Below are positions 1 to 7,125 of a stretch of 8,875 bases of DNA, in pieces; positions within the stretch are counted from its first letter, which is position 1, and the number at the start of each line of letters is the position of its first letter. The DNA is from an uncultured Lysobacterales bacterium. GTDB taxonomy: Bacteria; Pseudomonadota; Gammaproteobacteria; Xanthomonadales; SZUA-36. The notes under the pieces were generated by a model, which saw only the letters and a list, made by a program, of their open reading frames with translations, had not been told where the DNA came from and searched no databases. Location: positions 1 through 8,875 of the forward strand of contig CALJWY010000091.1 in assembly GCA_937974465.1 (NCBI GenBank). The letters are read 5' to 3'. The position numbers were made by a program, and so were the translations under genes.

Positions 1-2644
1 GGAACAGCGACAGGGCAGCACCAGCCAATAGCTCACCCTGTACTTCCCTTTGCGCCTGGCTGGAACCGCTGAGTCTCGAACGTACGCCTGGGAACTGTGA
101 CAGCACCTTGGGCAATTCCTGTTGCAGGATATCGGCGGTAATCTTCGAAGGTTCTGCAATGTCCTTGTCGACTTCAGCGGTCAAAAGCACTGCCCGTTCG
201 CGATCGAAGCGTTGGATGAAGAGCGGGCTTTCCGTCATTTCTACCTCTGCAACAGCACTGAAAGGCACCCTTCCACCGCTGGGGGTGCGAATCCGCATGC
301 TATTGAGGTAGCCGACTGAATCGCGTTCACCCTTGGGGAACCGGACCATGACCTTGACTTCATCCTGGCCCCTTTGCACACGCTGGACCTCAACACCATA
401 AAATCCGGCGCGCACCTGGGATGCCAGATCGGCCAGTGTCAATCCAAGCGTCTCGGCCTCGGGCTTGATATTCAGTTTGATTTCCGGCCGACCGCGCTCG
501 TAGCTGTTGCGAATGTCATAAACACCCGCATAACCACGAATGCGCCGCTCCAGCTCGCGTGATGCACGCGCAACCTGGTCAATGTTGGCTCCAATCAACT
601 GTAGTGATATAGCCGGCCCGCCACCGGGGCCACCGCCCCTGCCGCTAAAGCCCAGTTGCTTCACACCAGGAATATCGCCGACTTTTTCACGCCAGAGCCT
701 GAGAATCTCGGTGCCGGTCGGAATACTACCTTCATCTTTGGTAAGTTCCACGCTTACCCGGCCTGATGTTTCGCCACTCGCAATCGCCAGCGAGTGATTG
801 ACCACTGCTCCCGGCTGACGGCCGAGGTCCTCACTCAATTCCCTGTCGACTTCCCTGAGCCCGGATACCAGCTCGCGAAGCGCGACGTGGGTTTGTGATG
901 AAGGAGTGCCTTCATTCATTTCCAGACTAACCCGTAGGAAATCGGAGGAGATATCAGGGAAAAAAACTGCGCGAAGAATCCCGCCGGTGATAAGGCCGAT
1001 CGACAGAATCAACATGGCAATAAAGGCCGCAATGGTCAAATAGCGACGCTTGACACATTTTTTCAGAAACGGTGCATAGTAATGGTCCACAACATGATGC
1101 AGGCCTTCGCTGAAGAAGCGCTGGAAGCGAATAAATATATTGTGGGTGTCCGCGTCGTATTGTTTAACCTTCATATGGGCCAGGTGCGCCGGCAGGATCA
1201 ACTTGGATTCGACGATCGAAAAAATCAGGCATAAAACGACGACTATGCCGATTGGCGCGAGAAACTGTCCGGATGTGCCACCGACCAGCAGTATCGGCAT
1301 AAAAGCCGCAATGGTGGTCAGAACCCCGAAGGTAGCCGGCACCGCAACCCGGTGCACGCCCTCGATGATGTTATCTACAGAGTGGCCTTTGGCGCGCATG
1401 TTGGTATACGCGGACTCACCCACTACGATGGCGTCGTCAACAACAATACCCAGCACCACGATGAAGCCAAACAGGCTGATCAGATTGACGGTAACACCGA
1501 ATGAAGGCAGTAACAGGAAAGTACCCAGGAAAGCGACCGGTAAGCCGACCATCACCCAGAATGCCAATTTTAAACGCAGGAAAAGTGACAGTGACAAGAA
1601 CACCAACAAGGCACCGAAGGCCAGATTTTTCATCATCATGTCCAGTCGACCCTGCAGGTAATAGGTAATGTCTGCCCAATAGGCGACGTTGATACCGGCC
1701 GGGAGGTTGTTCTGCCGACCATCCACCCATTGTCTAACTGTGGCGGAAATATCGAGTTCATTTTCCATACCAGCGGATTGCACTTCGATGGAGACCGCCG
1801 ATTTGCCATCGAACTCTGAAAACCGGCCCACATCCACGAACCCATCGCGAATATCAGCAATATCCTTCAGCAACAAACGCGAGCCGTCGGTGTTGATGCG
1901 AATCACGATATCTTCAAAATCACGACCGACATAGGCCTGGCCCTTGGTTCTGACCTGAATGTCGCCGGCGGCCGAACGAATGGCGCCGGCAGGCAGGTCC
2001 AGAGAGCCGCGGCGTATTGCCGATGCGACTTCGGCAAGAGTGATGTCATAGGATTGCAGAGTATGCTCACTGACCTCTATGCTGATTTCATAATCCCGCG
2101 AGCCCAGTACCTGGGCCTTACTCACGCCGGGCAGCGCAACGACCTCATTACGGGTTTGCTTGGCATACTCCTTTAGCGTTTGTTCCGGAACGTCACCATA
2201 AACAGTCAGAATCAAGACACGTTGTTGAAACCGGGTGCGCGAAACCACCGGCTTTTCGGTGTTATCAGGGAAGGTAGGAATGGCATCAACACGACTTTTG
2301 ATTTCATCCATCACCTCTGCAATGTCATATTCGCTGAGAATTTCGGCCCTTACCGTACCGCTGCCACGTCGTGCCGTGGACTGTATTTCCTTGATCCCTT
2401 CAACATCCTGTATGGCTTCCTCAAGCTTGATCAGGACGCCCTCTTCCACATCCTCCGGGCTTGCCCCGAGGAAAGGCATTGAAACTGTGACGAAGTTGGT
2501 TTCAATCTTTGGCTGAGATTCCTTTTTAATATTGATGGCGGTAAACAGGCCACCCGCCAGCAGTATCATCATCAGCAAATTCGCGGCGACTGAATTGCGC
2601 GCAAACCAGTCGATTGTGGCTGTATAGGGGTTCAACGATGTCAT
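1..2644 (-). CDS. RND-family efflux permease (AcrB/HAE-1 type), C-terminus beyond left edge
   Basis: Inner-membrane proton-driven pump subunit that would take substrates from the periplasm or membrane and pass them to an outer-membrane channel with the adaptor encoded just upstream. An uninterrupted frame runs from ATG at 2644 to the window edge, giving 881 residues of a family usually about 1,020-1,050 long, so roughly 150 residues (the last membrane helices) are missing. TM1 is at about residues 19-37. A first periplasmic porter region follows, then TM2-TM6 at about 341-485, TM7 near 570, and the second porter region. TM4 carries the family's proton-relay aspartates in VVDDAIVVGE (D403, D404; equivalent to AcrB D407/D408); the matching TM10 lysine is out of view. 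A glycine-rich loop, GRGGGPGGGP, lies near residues 668-677. The ATG overlaps the adaptor stop codon by 4 bp (ATGA), with GGTGAG 5 nt upstream as ribosome binding site. Substrate cannot be told from sequence; a drug, detergent or lipid-like compound is typical. Confidence 0.95.
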   Translation of the reverse strand, partial: MTSLNPYTATIDWFARNSVAANLLMMILLAGGLFTAINIKKESQPKIETNFVTVSMPFLGASPEDVEEGVLIKLEEAIQDVEGIKEIQSTARRGSGTVRAEILSEYDIAEVMDEIKSRVDAIPTFPDNTEKPVVSRTRFQQRVLILTVYGDVPEQTLKEYAKQTRNEVVALPGVSKAQVLGSRDYEISIEVSEHTLQSYDITLAEVASAIRRGSLDLPAGAIRSAAGDIQVRTKGQAYVGRDFEDIVIRINTDGSRLLLKDIADIRDGFVDVGRFSEFDGKSAVSIEVQSAGMENELDISATVRQWVDGRQNNLPAGINVAYWADITYYLQGRLDMMMKNLAFGALLVFLSLSLFLRLKLAFWVMVGLPVAFLGTFLLLPSFGVTVNLISLFGFIVVLGIVVDDAIVVGESAYTNMRAKGHSVDNIIEGVHRVAVPATFGVLTTIAAFMPILLVGGTSGQFLAPIGIVVVLCLIFSIVESKLILPAHLAHMKVKQYDADTHNIFIRFQRFFSEGLHHVVDHYYAPFLKKCVKRRYLTIAAFIAMLILSIGLITGGILRAVFFPDISSDFLRVSLEMNEGTPSSQTHVALRELVSGLREVDRELSEDLGRQPGAVVNHSLAIASGETSGRVSVELTKDEGSIPTGTEILRLWREKVGDIPGVKQLGFSGRGGGPGGGPAISLQLIGANIDQVARASRELERRIRGYAGVYDIRNSYERGRPEIKLNIKPEAETLGLTLADLASQVRAGFYGVEVQRVQRGQDEVKVMVRFPKGERDSVGYLNSMRIRTPSGGRVPFSAVAEVEMTESPLFIQRFDRERAVLLTAEVDKDIAEPSKITADILQQELPKVLSQFPGVRSRLSGSSQAQREVQGELLAGAALSLF

Positions 2645-3837
2645 GGATTCTCACCGGCAGGTGCCTCACCGCGAAGTATCAGGCGGGTACCCGGAATTGG
2701 TGCGTCCAGTGTCGTGGTTATGACCAACTCACCGTCGCCAACTCCTTCGGTTATATAGACCTCGCGGGACTCTGCACGAGCGACGCTAACCTCGCGGACT
2801 TCGAGTTCGCGTTCCGAATTTGCCACCAGAACGGTATTGTCATTGCGCAGAACATAGCGCGGCAGAACCACGACATTGTCGACGAAACGGCCGTCAATCG
2901 CTGCACGCACAAACGTACCCATTCGTAGTTCTTCCTGCGGTCCTTGTCCCAGAAAACCATAGGGATCTACCACGCTGGCAACAGCGTAAAGCACCCGGCT
3001 GCTCTCATCCAGCACTCCCTCGGTGCGTATCAAATGAGCTTCCCAGGTTTTTGTCACACCGCCAATTTCTGCGGTCAGGCTAACCTCGGGGTAGTCTTCA
3101 GCCTCCGTATCGGTCGACGCCGGCAGGTCCAGAAAAGCCAGGTCGGCTGCCGCCAATGGCAGGCGAATTTCAGCGGTATCTACTGCAAAGCTAACGCCCA
3201 ACTGCGTACCAGGCGTTACGTACTGCCCGATATCCACTTTTCTCTCACGTAGAAGGCCGTCATAAGGAACCGATATTCTGGTGCGTTGTAAATCACGGCG
3301 GGCTTTATCAATGTCTGCTTCAGCCGCCAGAACATTGGCTTTTGCATCGGCCAATTGTGGCTTTCGTAAAACCAGGTCAGGCGGGTCACCTGCGCGGCCC
3401 AGGTTGCGCCAGTCTTTAAGCGCCTGCTCAGACCTTGATTGTTCTTCAGCCAGTTTGGCTTGCCGCGAGGCCAATGCAGCCTGTGCACGTTTCAGTGCGG
3501 TCTGGTAATCACTGGGATCGATTTCAAGCAGCACCTCTCCGGCGCGAAAAAAACCACCGGCGACAAAACTATCCGATACGGATACGACGATGCCGGACAC
3601 CTGTGCCACGAGGTTAGTCTGGGTCCGGGGCCGCACCGTGCCCTGCGACTGGACAATGAAATTAAGCGAGCGCGCTTCAGCCTTAATAGATTCAACCAGA
3701 ACGGCCGTTTGCCCGCTTTCCTGGCGTTCTGGTCGTTTGCCTCCCGCCATGGTCGCCATTCCAATGACCACAACGATAGCCAGCACAATCAGGCCCAGGG
3801 GTAGAAAAAAGCGCAGCAATTTTTTAGCAAAACTCAT
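2641..3837 (-). CDS. RND efflux periplasmic adaptor subunit (HlyD/membrane fusion protein family)
   Basis: Adaptor that links the inner-membrane RND pump to an outer-membrane channel. The 398 residues match the usual length of the family. One N-terminal membrane helix lies at about residues 7-31 with no lipobox cysteine, so it is anchored as a single-span protein rather than a lipoprotein. The first half of the lipoyl-like domain is at about 75-110 (VSGIVVSVSDSF, then GEVLLEIDPSDY). An alpha-helical coiled-coil hairpin follows at about 112-185, rich in Ala, Gln, Lys and Glu. The second lipoyl half is at about 186-215 (ISVPYDGLLRERKVDIGQYV). Beta-barrel and membrane-proximal domains occupy roughly 216-390. 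It is first in a two-gene operon, and its stop codon overlaps the permease start, which implies coupled translation. An AG-rich stretch (GAGAAG, 3843-3848 on the complement) lies just upstream of the ATG as a weak ribosome binding site. No outer-membrane factor or regulator gene is seen beside it. Confidence 0.95.
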   Translation of the reverse strand: MSFAKKLLRFFLPLGLIVLAIVVVIGMATMAGGKRPERQESGQTAVLVESIKAEARSLNFIVQSQGTVRPRTQTNLVAQVSGIVVSVSDSFVAGGFFRAGEVLLEIDPSDYQTALKRAQAALASRQAKLAEEQSRSEQALKDWRNLGRAGDPPDLVLRKPQLADAKANVLAAEADIDKARRDLQRTRISVPYDGLLRERKVDIGQYVTPGTQLGVSFAVDTAEIRLPLAAADLAFLDLPASTDTEAEDYPEVSLTAEIGGVTKTWEAHLIRTEGVLDESSRVLYAVASVVDPYGFLGQGPQEELRMGTFVRAAIDGRFVDNVVVLPRYVLRNDNTVLVANSERELEVREVSVARAESREVYITEGVGDGELVITTTLDAPIPGTRLILRGEAPAGENP

Positions 3838-3985
3838 ATTTCTTCTCTGTTATTCTCGGGCTAACGCAGATAAACACCCTGAATACCCACTAATTCGATC
3901 CAAGTACTAGCTGTACAAAAACCAAACTGTGGGCATCTCTGTTTAAGCTGCTGTTTTGTTCCTCGCACGCACAAATTGTGATAGC

Positions 3986-4015
3986 GGGCTTAGCCCCCAT
4001 GTGCATGTCGCACAT
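3986..4015. repeat. Two adjacent inverted repeats (possible operator or hairpins)
   Basis: GGGCT-T-AGCCC (3986-3996) is an 11-bp palindrome with a single central base. Three bases later ATGTGC-atgtc-GCACAT (3999-4015) has perfect 6-bp arms around a 5-nt loop. A wider nested pair, CCATG (3997-4001) and CATGG (4018-4022), encloses the second. They lie about 160-180 bp upstream of the adaptor start, where an operator for the efflux operon could sit, but they match no regulator site that I recognise. Chance hairpins are possible. Confidence 0.4.
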
Positions 4016-4056
4016 TTCATGGCCTATCACCGTGGATAACATCATATTCTTAGCCC

Positions 4057-4087
4057 GTCTGAAGAGTGAATATTGTCTAATTCAGAC
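4057..4087. repeat. Inverted repeat GTCTGAA / TTCAGAC
   Basis: Perfect 7-bp arms lie at 4057-4063 and 4081-4087, with a 17-nt spacer. Within the spacer a second GTCT (4075-4078) forms a shorter inverted repeat, GTCT-N5-AGAC, with the same right arm. The shared right arm gives two alternative pairings. The site lies just upstream of the AT-rich tract at 4101-4140, so it could be a regulator binding site for the divergent promoters. I do not recognise the motif. Confidence 0.35.
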
Positions 4088-4100
4088 CGAGGATAAGCGC

Positions 4101-4140
4101 TCATAATTACTATACATTAATTATACAACAATATAAAACT
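4101..4140 (+). promoter_or_regulatory. AT-rich tract with TATA-like hexamers, candidate promoter region
   Basis: This is the most AT-rich 40 bp of the window. It contains TATACA at 4111 and 4122 and TATAAA at 4132, each of which could serve as a -10 element. No good TTGACA-like box lies 16-18 bp upstream of any of them, so the call rests on composition and position. If used for the aminopeptidase gene it would give a leader of about 260 nt. Confidence 0.25.
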
Positions 4141-4223
4141 ATGAATACAAAAAAAGCCAAGCCGGTAATTTATCGTAAGTACGGGCGCAAACGCTATCTA
4201 TTTCAGACAAAGATATTGTTGCT

Positions 4224-4403
4224 ATGCCGCTTAAACCGTCAGCCACAGCAACTCTGCACCCCGCGGCAATCCCGGATAGTGTGCCGTCGACCCGGATTGA
4301 ACAGACAATGTCGCTGAGCCAATTTAACCATAACGTCAACGTCGCACGGGACGGAACTTCATGTACAATTTCCAATCCGGTGCCCCTAAGGAACATTCTA
4401 TGA
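4224..4403 (+). CDS. Doubtful small ORF (59 aa) overlapping the aminopeptidase start
   Basis: The ATG at 4224 opens a 59-residue frame beginning MPLKPSATATLHPAAIPDS. The frame is also open without an ATG back to 4179. Its TGA stop (4401-4403) overlaps the aminopeptidase ATG (4400-4402) as ATGA, the arrangement typical of translationally coupled genes, and it runs through that gene's ribosome binding site. The peptide has no membrane segment, no signal peptide and no motif I recognise; it is rich in Pro, Ser, Thr and Asn. Against it: there is no Shine-Dalgarno sequence before 4224, codon third positions show no clear bias, and a 4-bp overlap can arise by chance. It could be a regulatory upstream ORF, the end of a decayed gene, or nothing. 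Confidence 0.2.
   Translation: MPLKPSATATLHPAAIPDSVPSTRIEQTMSLSQFNHNVNVARDGTSCTISNPVPLRNIL
4388..4392 (+). promoter_or_regulatory. Ribosome binding site that fixes the aminopeptidase start
   Basis: AAGGA lies 7 nt before the ATG at 4400. An in-frame ATG at 4361 would add 13 residues, but it has no such site and would put polar residues ahead of a typical signal peptide. The start at 4400 is therefore preferred. Confidence 0.8.
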
Positions 4404-6985
4404 AGTGGAGTCATTCTGTTCTAGTTTTTCTTCTCCTGCTAGGGTCTGCCAGTACATCGGCAAGTGAATTACGGCTTGGCAATGATGTCACCCCCTTCTT
4501 TCAGCATGTCGCCCTTAAAATTGACCCGTCCGGTGATGACTACAGCGGCTCAACCCGGATTTCCATTGAAGTTCACCGGGAAGTCCATTCCATCAGGCTG
4601 CATGCCGATGGCATCGAAATCTCCGGAGTCCGTCTCGGACTGCACGGAACCCCGATAGTACTAACTTATTCCATAAACGAAGGCGTACTAACGCTGGAAC
4701 CCTCAACAACGCTGAAGCCAGGTAAATACAGCCTGGCAATCGACTTCAGCAATCAATTTAATCAACAGGCGGTCGGCTTGTATCGCGTGCAAACCGATGA
4801 TGCCGGTTATGCTTTTACCCAGTTCGAAGCGACGGATGCGCGCAAGGCTTTCCCATGCTTTGACGAGCCTGCCTTCAAGATTCCATTTCAGATGACCATC
4901 ACCGCGCTGGAAAAAGATGCGGTCGTGACCAATACGCCCCTGGTATCCGAATCCAGTGATGACGGATGGAAAACTTTGAAGTTCGCCGTTACCAAGCCGC
5001 TGCCGACGTATCTGCTGGCTATTGCCGTGGGGCCGATGGATTCAATAGAGATTCCGGGTATACCCGTTTCCGGCCGGGTTTACACGGTAGCAGGCATGTC
5101 AGCACTGGCCACGTATTCAGCTTCCATGGTTGCACCAATCCTGGAAGCTCAACAACGTTACTTCGGCATGGCATATCCCTACGACAAACTGGATTTTATT
5201 GCGATACCGGAATACTGGCCCGGTGCGATGGAACATCCCGGCGCGATTACCTTTAAAGACAGCATTATCCTGTTTGATGAGGCCAAAATGAGTGCGGAAC
5301 AAAAGAGGGTGGCCTCCCTGGTAATTTCCCACGAGCTTGCACACCAGTGGTTTGGCAACCTGGTAACCATGGAGTGGTGGGAGGACCTTTGGTTGAATGA
5401 ATCTTTCGGGGATTGGATGGGAGACAAGATCACAAATAAGCTCTACCCGGAAACAAAACACGGATTGCTTGAACTGCGCAGCATAAACGGCGTTATGACG
5501 GCCGATTCACGGGTCACATCAGAGCCAATCCGCAAACCGGACAGCACGGCTTCCGAGATGTTTCAGAGCGTCGGCCTCGCCTATAACAAAGGCAAGTCGG
5601 TCATTGGCATGTTCGAACGCTGGATAGGCGAAGAGGCTTTCCGCAGGGGCGTTAACGCCTACCTGCTGGAGAATGCCTGGGGAAGCGCGAGGGCGGATGA
5701 TTTCTGGAAGGCTTTGGCTGATGCGGCGGGAGCAGATGTAGCATCGGCCATGACCACATTCCTGGAACAGGCAGGTGTGCCCCTGGTAGAAGCCAACCTG
5801 GTAGAAAATGGCATCAGGCTGACGCAGCAGCGGTTTTCCAATTACGGCACCGACCTGGATGCGCAAACCTGGCACATCCCGGTTGGACTTCGCATTGGCT
5901 CCGCCGGAAAGATTATTGAGAAAACGGTGATGCTGAACCAGCCCGAGATGGTGGTGGAAATCGAAGGACTGGAGACGATTGACTGGGTTATGCCGGACGC
6001 AGACGGAGCCGGTTATTATCGCTGGAATACTGGAGACAGCGCGATTGCAGCAATCGCGCCGGGCGCTGACAAAATCTTAAATGACCGTGAGCGTGTAGCG
6101 TTCCTGGGTAATCTCGGCGCCCTGCTGGATGCCGGTGCAGTGGGCGGTGATACATATATGAAAGCACTGGGGGCCTTCGCCACAGACTCCGAGCCGTTTG
6201 TTGTTTCAGCGGTCATCAGCGAACTCGATAGTGTCAGGAATACATTTGTCACCGAAGATCTCACGGAAGAATTTTCCGGCTATCTTAAAAGGACCCTGTC
6301 ACCCGCAATAGAACGCTTCGGGCTCAATGCAAAACCTACTGAGGATGAAGCCGTGGCCGGATTCCGGCCCAGGTTGCTGTACTGGTTGGGCGTCATTGCT
6401 GAAGAACAGCAAGTCGTGTCATGGGCGTCTAAGACCGTGGCAAGGTATGCAGAAGATCCCTCATCAGTTGACCCTTCACTCGCCGAAGTTGCGGTACTGA
6501 TTAAAGCGAAACATGGTGATGAGGTTTTATTTGATCAGTTCGTTGCTGCTTTCGAGACTACCGATAATCCCACCGCGCGCTCAATTTACCTCAACGCGCT
6601 GGGTGGCTTTGAGGCCCCGGCAATACGTACAAAGGCCCTCGCCTATGCACTGGCAGGACCCTTGCGATCAAATGAGATTTTTAATATTCCGAATCAGTTG
6701 AGAAAAACGGAAACGGGAACCGATCTGGTCATGGACTGGTTACTGAACAATTACACCGAAGTCACCACCAGGATGCCGCCAATCTGGCTACCCTTCATGC
6801 CGCTGGTAGGTAGCGGATGTGACATTGAGCGCGTAGAAAAAGCAAAGGTCTTTTTTGCGCAGCCAGAAATCAAAGTCGATGGCACAGACAAGCAAATGGC
6901 CAAGGTGGAAGCCGGCGTTCTGGACTGTGCAGCGCTGCGTAAACGCGAAGGCGAGAAGGTACGGGCCTATCTTAAGGAATTATGA
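4400..6985 (+). CDS. Secreted M1-family zinc aminopeptidase with ERAP1-like C-terminal domain
   Basis: Predicted metallo-exopeptidase that removes N-terminal residues from peptides. It is exported: residues 1-22 form a Sec signal peptide (charged start, leucine-rich core, STSAS before E23). The 861-residue length suits M1 enzymes. The N-terminal beta domain includes the conserved stretch around C153 (ATDARKAFPCFDEPAFK). The catalytic domain has the zinc site HELAH (H311, E312, H315) and the third ligand E334 in NESF, exactly 18 residues between H315 and E334. The transition-state tyrosine is probably Y395 (GLAYNKGKS). The substrate-anchoring motif, normally GXMEN, reads GAMEH here (275-279), an unusual last residue. 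A YYRW motif starts the region before the alpha-helical ERAP1-like C-terminal domain (about 560-861), complete to its stop. The start at 4400 is chosen for its ribosome binding site and signal peptide. The gene lies 269 bp before another exported hydrolase on the same strand. True substrate preference is not readable. Confidence 0.95.
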   Translation: MKWSHSVLVFLLLLGSASTSASELRLGNDVTPFFQHVALKIDPSGDDYSGSTRISIEVHREVHSIRLHADGIEISGVRLGLHGTPIVLTYSINEGVLTLEPSTTLKPGKYSLAIDFSNQFNQQAVGLYRVQTDDAGYAFTQFEATDARKAFPCFDEPAFKIPFQMTITALEKDAVVTNTPLVSESSDDGWKTLKFAVTKPLPTYLLAIAVGPMDSIEIPGIPVSGRVYTVAGMSALATYSASMVAPILEAQQRYFGMAYPYDKLDFIAIPEYWPGAMEHPGAITFKDSIILFDEAKMSAEQKRVASLVISHELAHQWFGNLVTMEWWEDLWLNESFGDWMGDKITNKLYPETKHGLLELRSINGVMTADSRVTSEPIRKPDSTASEMFQSVGLAYNKGKSVIGMFERWIGEEAFRRGVNAYLLENAWGSARADDFWKALADAAGADVASAMTTFLEQAGVPLVEANLVENGIRLTQQRFSNYGTDLDAQTWHIPVGLRIGSAGKIIEKTVMLNQPEMVVEIEGLETIDWVMPDADGAGYYRWNTGDSAIAAIAPGADKILNDRERVAFLGNLGALLDAGAVGGDTYMKALGAFATDSEPFVVSAVISELDSVRNTFVTEDLTEEFSGYLKRTLSPAIERFGLNAKPTEDEAVAGFRPRLLYWLGVIAEEQQVVSWASKTVARYAEDPSSVDPSLAEVAVLIKAKHGDEVLFDQFVAAFETTDNPTARSIYLNALGGFEAPAIRTKALAYALAGPLRSNEIFNIPNQLRKTETGTDLVMDWLLNNYTEVTTRMPPIWLPFMPLVGSGCDIERVEKAKVFFAQPEIKVDGTDKQMAKVEAGVLDCAALRKREGEKVRAYLKEL

Positions 6986-7074
6986 CCATGGCTGCCCCGT
7001 TCATACGTGACAGCTGTCACCCTGACCGGCGTATCAACATGGACCACAATCACGTGGTCGCACCATCGCGGTAA
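6982..7074 (+). CDS. Doubtful 30-aa ORF overlapping the aminopeptidase stop
   Basis: The ATG at 6982 overlaps the aminopeptidase TGA (6983-6985) as ATGA, and a second in-frame ATG lies at 6988. The AAGGA at 6974-6978 is 9 nt before the second ATG, a good ribosome binding distance, which would give a 28-residue product. The peptide, starting MTMAAPFIRDSCHPDRR, is polar and has no recognised motif. It runs through the palindrome at 7007-7020 and the inverted repeat at 7042-7059, so if translated it could act as a leader peptide that influences folding of the spacer RNA. AAGGA also encodes part of the aminopeptidase C-terminus, so its presence may be chance. Confidence 0.15.
   Translation: MTMAAPFIRDSCHPDRRINMDHNHVVAPSR
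7007..7020. repeat. Perfect 14-bp palindrome GTGACAGCTGTCAC
   Basis: Both 7-bp halves match exactly (GTGACAG / CTGTCAC) with no spacer, 21 bp after the aminopeptidase stop codon. A gapless perfect palindrome of this length is the form expected of an operator for a dimeric regulator. As RNA it would make only a 5-bp stem with an AGCT loop and no U-tract, so a terminator is less likely. I cannot name a regulator for it. Confidence 0.5.
7042..7059. repeat. Inverted repeat GACCAC / GTGGTC
   Basis: Perfect 6-bp arms (7042-7047 and 7054-7059) surround the 6-nt spacer AATCAC. This is a modest hairpin, noted as part of the cluster of inverted repeats in this spacer. Confidence 0.35.
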
Positions 7075-7094
7075 CCTTGCTGCTGGTTCTTCCG

Positions 7095-7124
7095 GCAACC
7101 ATGGTTGATCTTCCCGATGGTTGC
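7095..7124. repeat. Inverted repeat GCAACCAT / ATGGTTGC with nested 12-bp palindrome
   Basis: GCAACCAT at 7095-7102 pairs exactly with ATGGTTGC at 7117-7124 across 14 nt. The left arm is also part of CAACCATGGTTG (7096-7107), a perfect 12-bp palindrome. ATGGTTG therefore occurs twice (7101-7107, 7117-7123), and either copy can pair with the single CAACCAT. Confidence 0.45.
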
Positions 7125-7125
7125 A

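Larger units (their letters stand above)
3838..4399. other. Divergent intergenic region between efflux operon and aminopeptidase gene
   Basis: This 562-bp stretch separates two outward-facing transcription units and must hold the promoters of both. It is more AT-rich than its neighbours, most of all at 4101-4140. It contains several inverted repeats (3986-3996, 3999-4015, 4057-4087) and an open frame at 4224-4403, listed separately. I could not find a convincing paired -35/-10 promoter for either direction by eye. No RNA gene, insertion sequence or regulator gene is recognisable. The length is generous for two promoters alone, so a long leader, a decayed gene or a small gene is possible. Confidence 0.6.

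Noticed and set aside
1140..1661. 173-codon plus-strand open frame
   Set aside because: It lies wholly antisense to the RND permease, whose minus-strand frame gives a convincing family sequence including the TM4 VVDDA motif. The plus-strand product is Thr/Ser/Arg-rich with no recognisable motif.
3999..4106. 35-codon plus-strand frame starting within the inverted repeat
   Set aside because: No ribosome binding site, no recognisable sequence, and it starts inside a hairpin; length is within chance expectation.
4141..4317. 58-codon plus-strand frame beginning MNTKKAKPVIYRKYGRKRY
   Set aside because: The first 20 residues look protein-like and faintly recall the N-terminus of PhaR-type regulators, but there is no ribosome binding site. 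The rest is Arg/Gln/Cys-rich without pattern and overlaps another frame at 4224-4403. A frameshifted gene remnant is possible but not supportable by eye.
4361..4399. Upstream in-frame ATG as the aminopeptidase start
   Set aside because: It would add 13 mostly polar residues before a standard signal peptide and lacks a ribosome binding site, while the ATG at 4400 has AAGGA at 7 nt.
4139..4414. 91-codon minus-strand open frame in the divergent intergenic region
   Set aside because: It would start inside the aminopeptidase signal peptide coding region. No ribosome binding site or family motif is seen, and the far end runs into the AT-rich tract. Most likely a chance frame.
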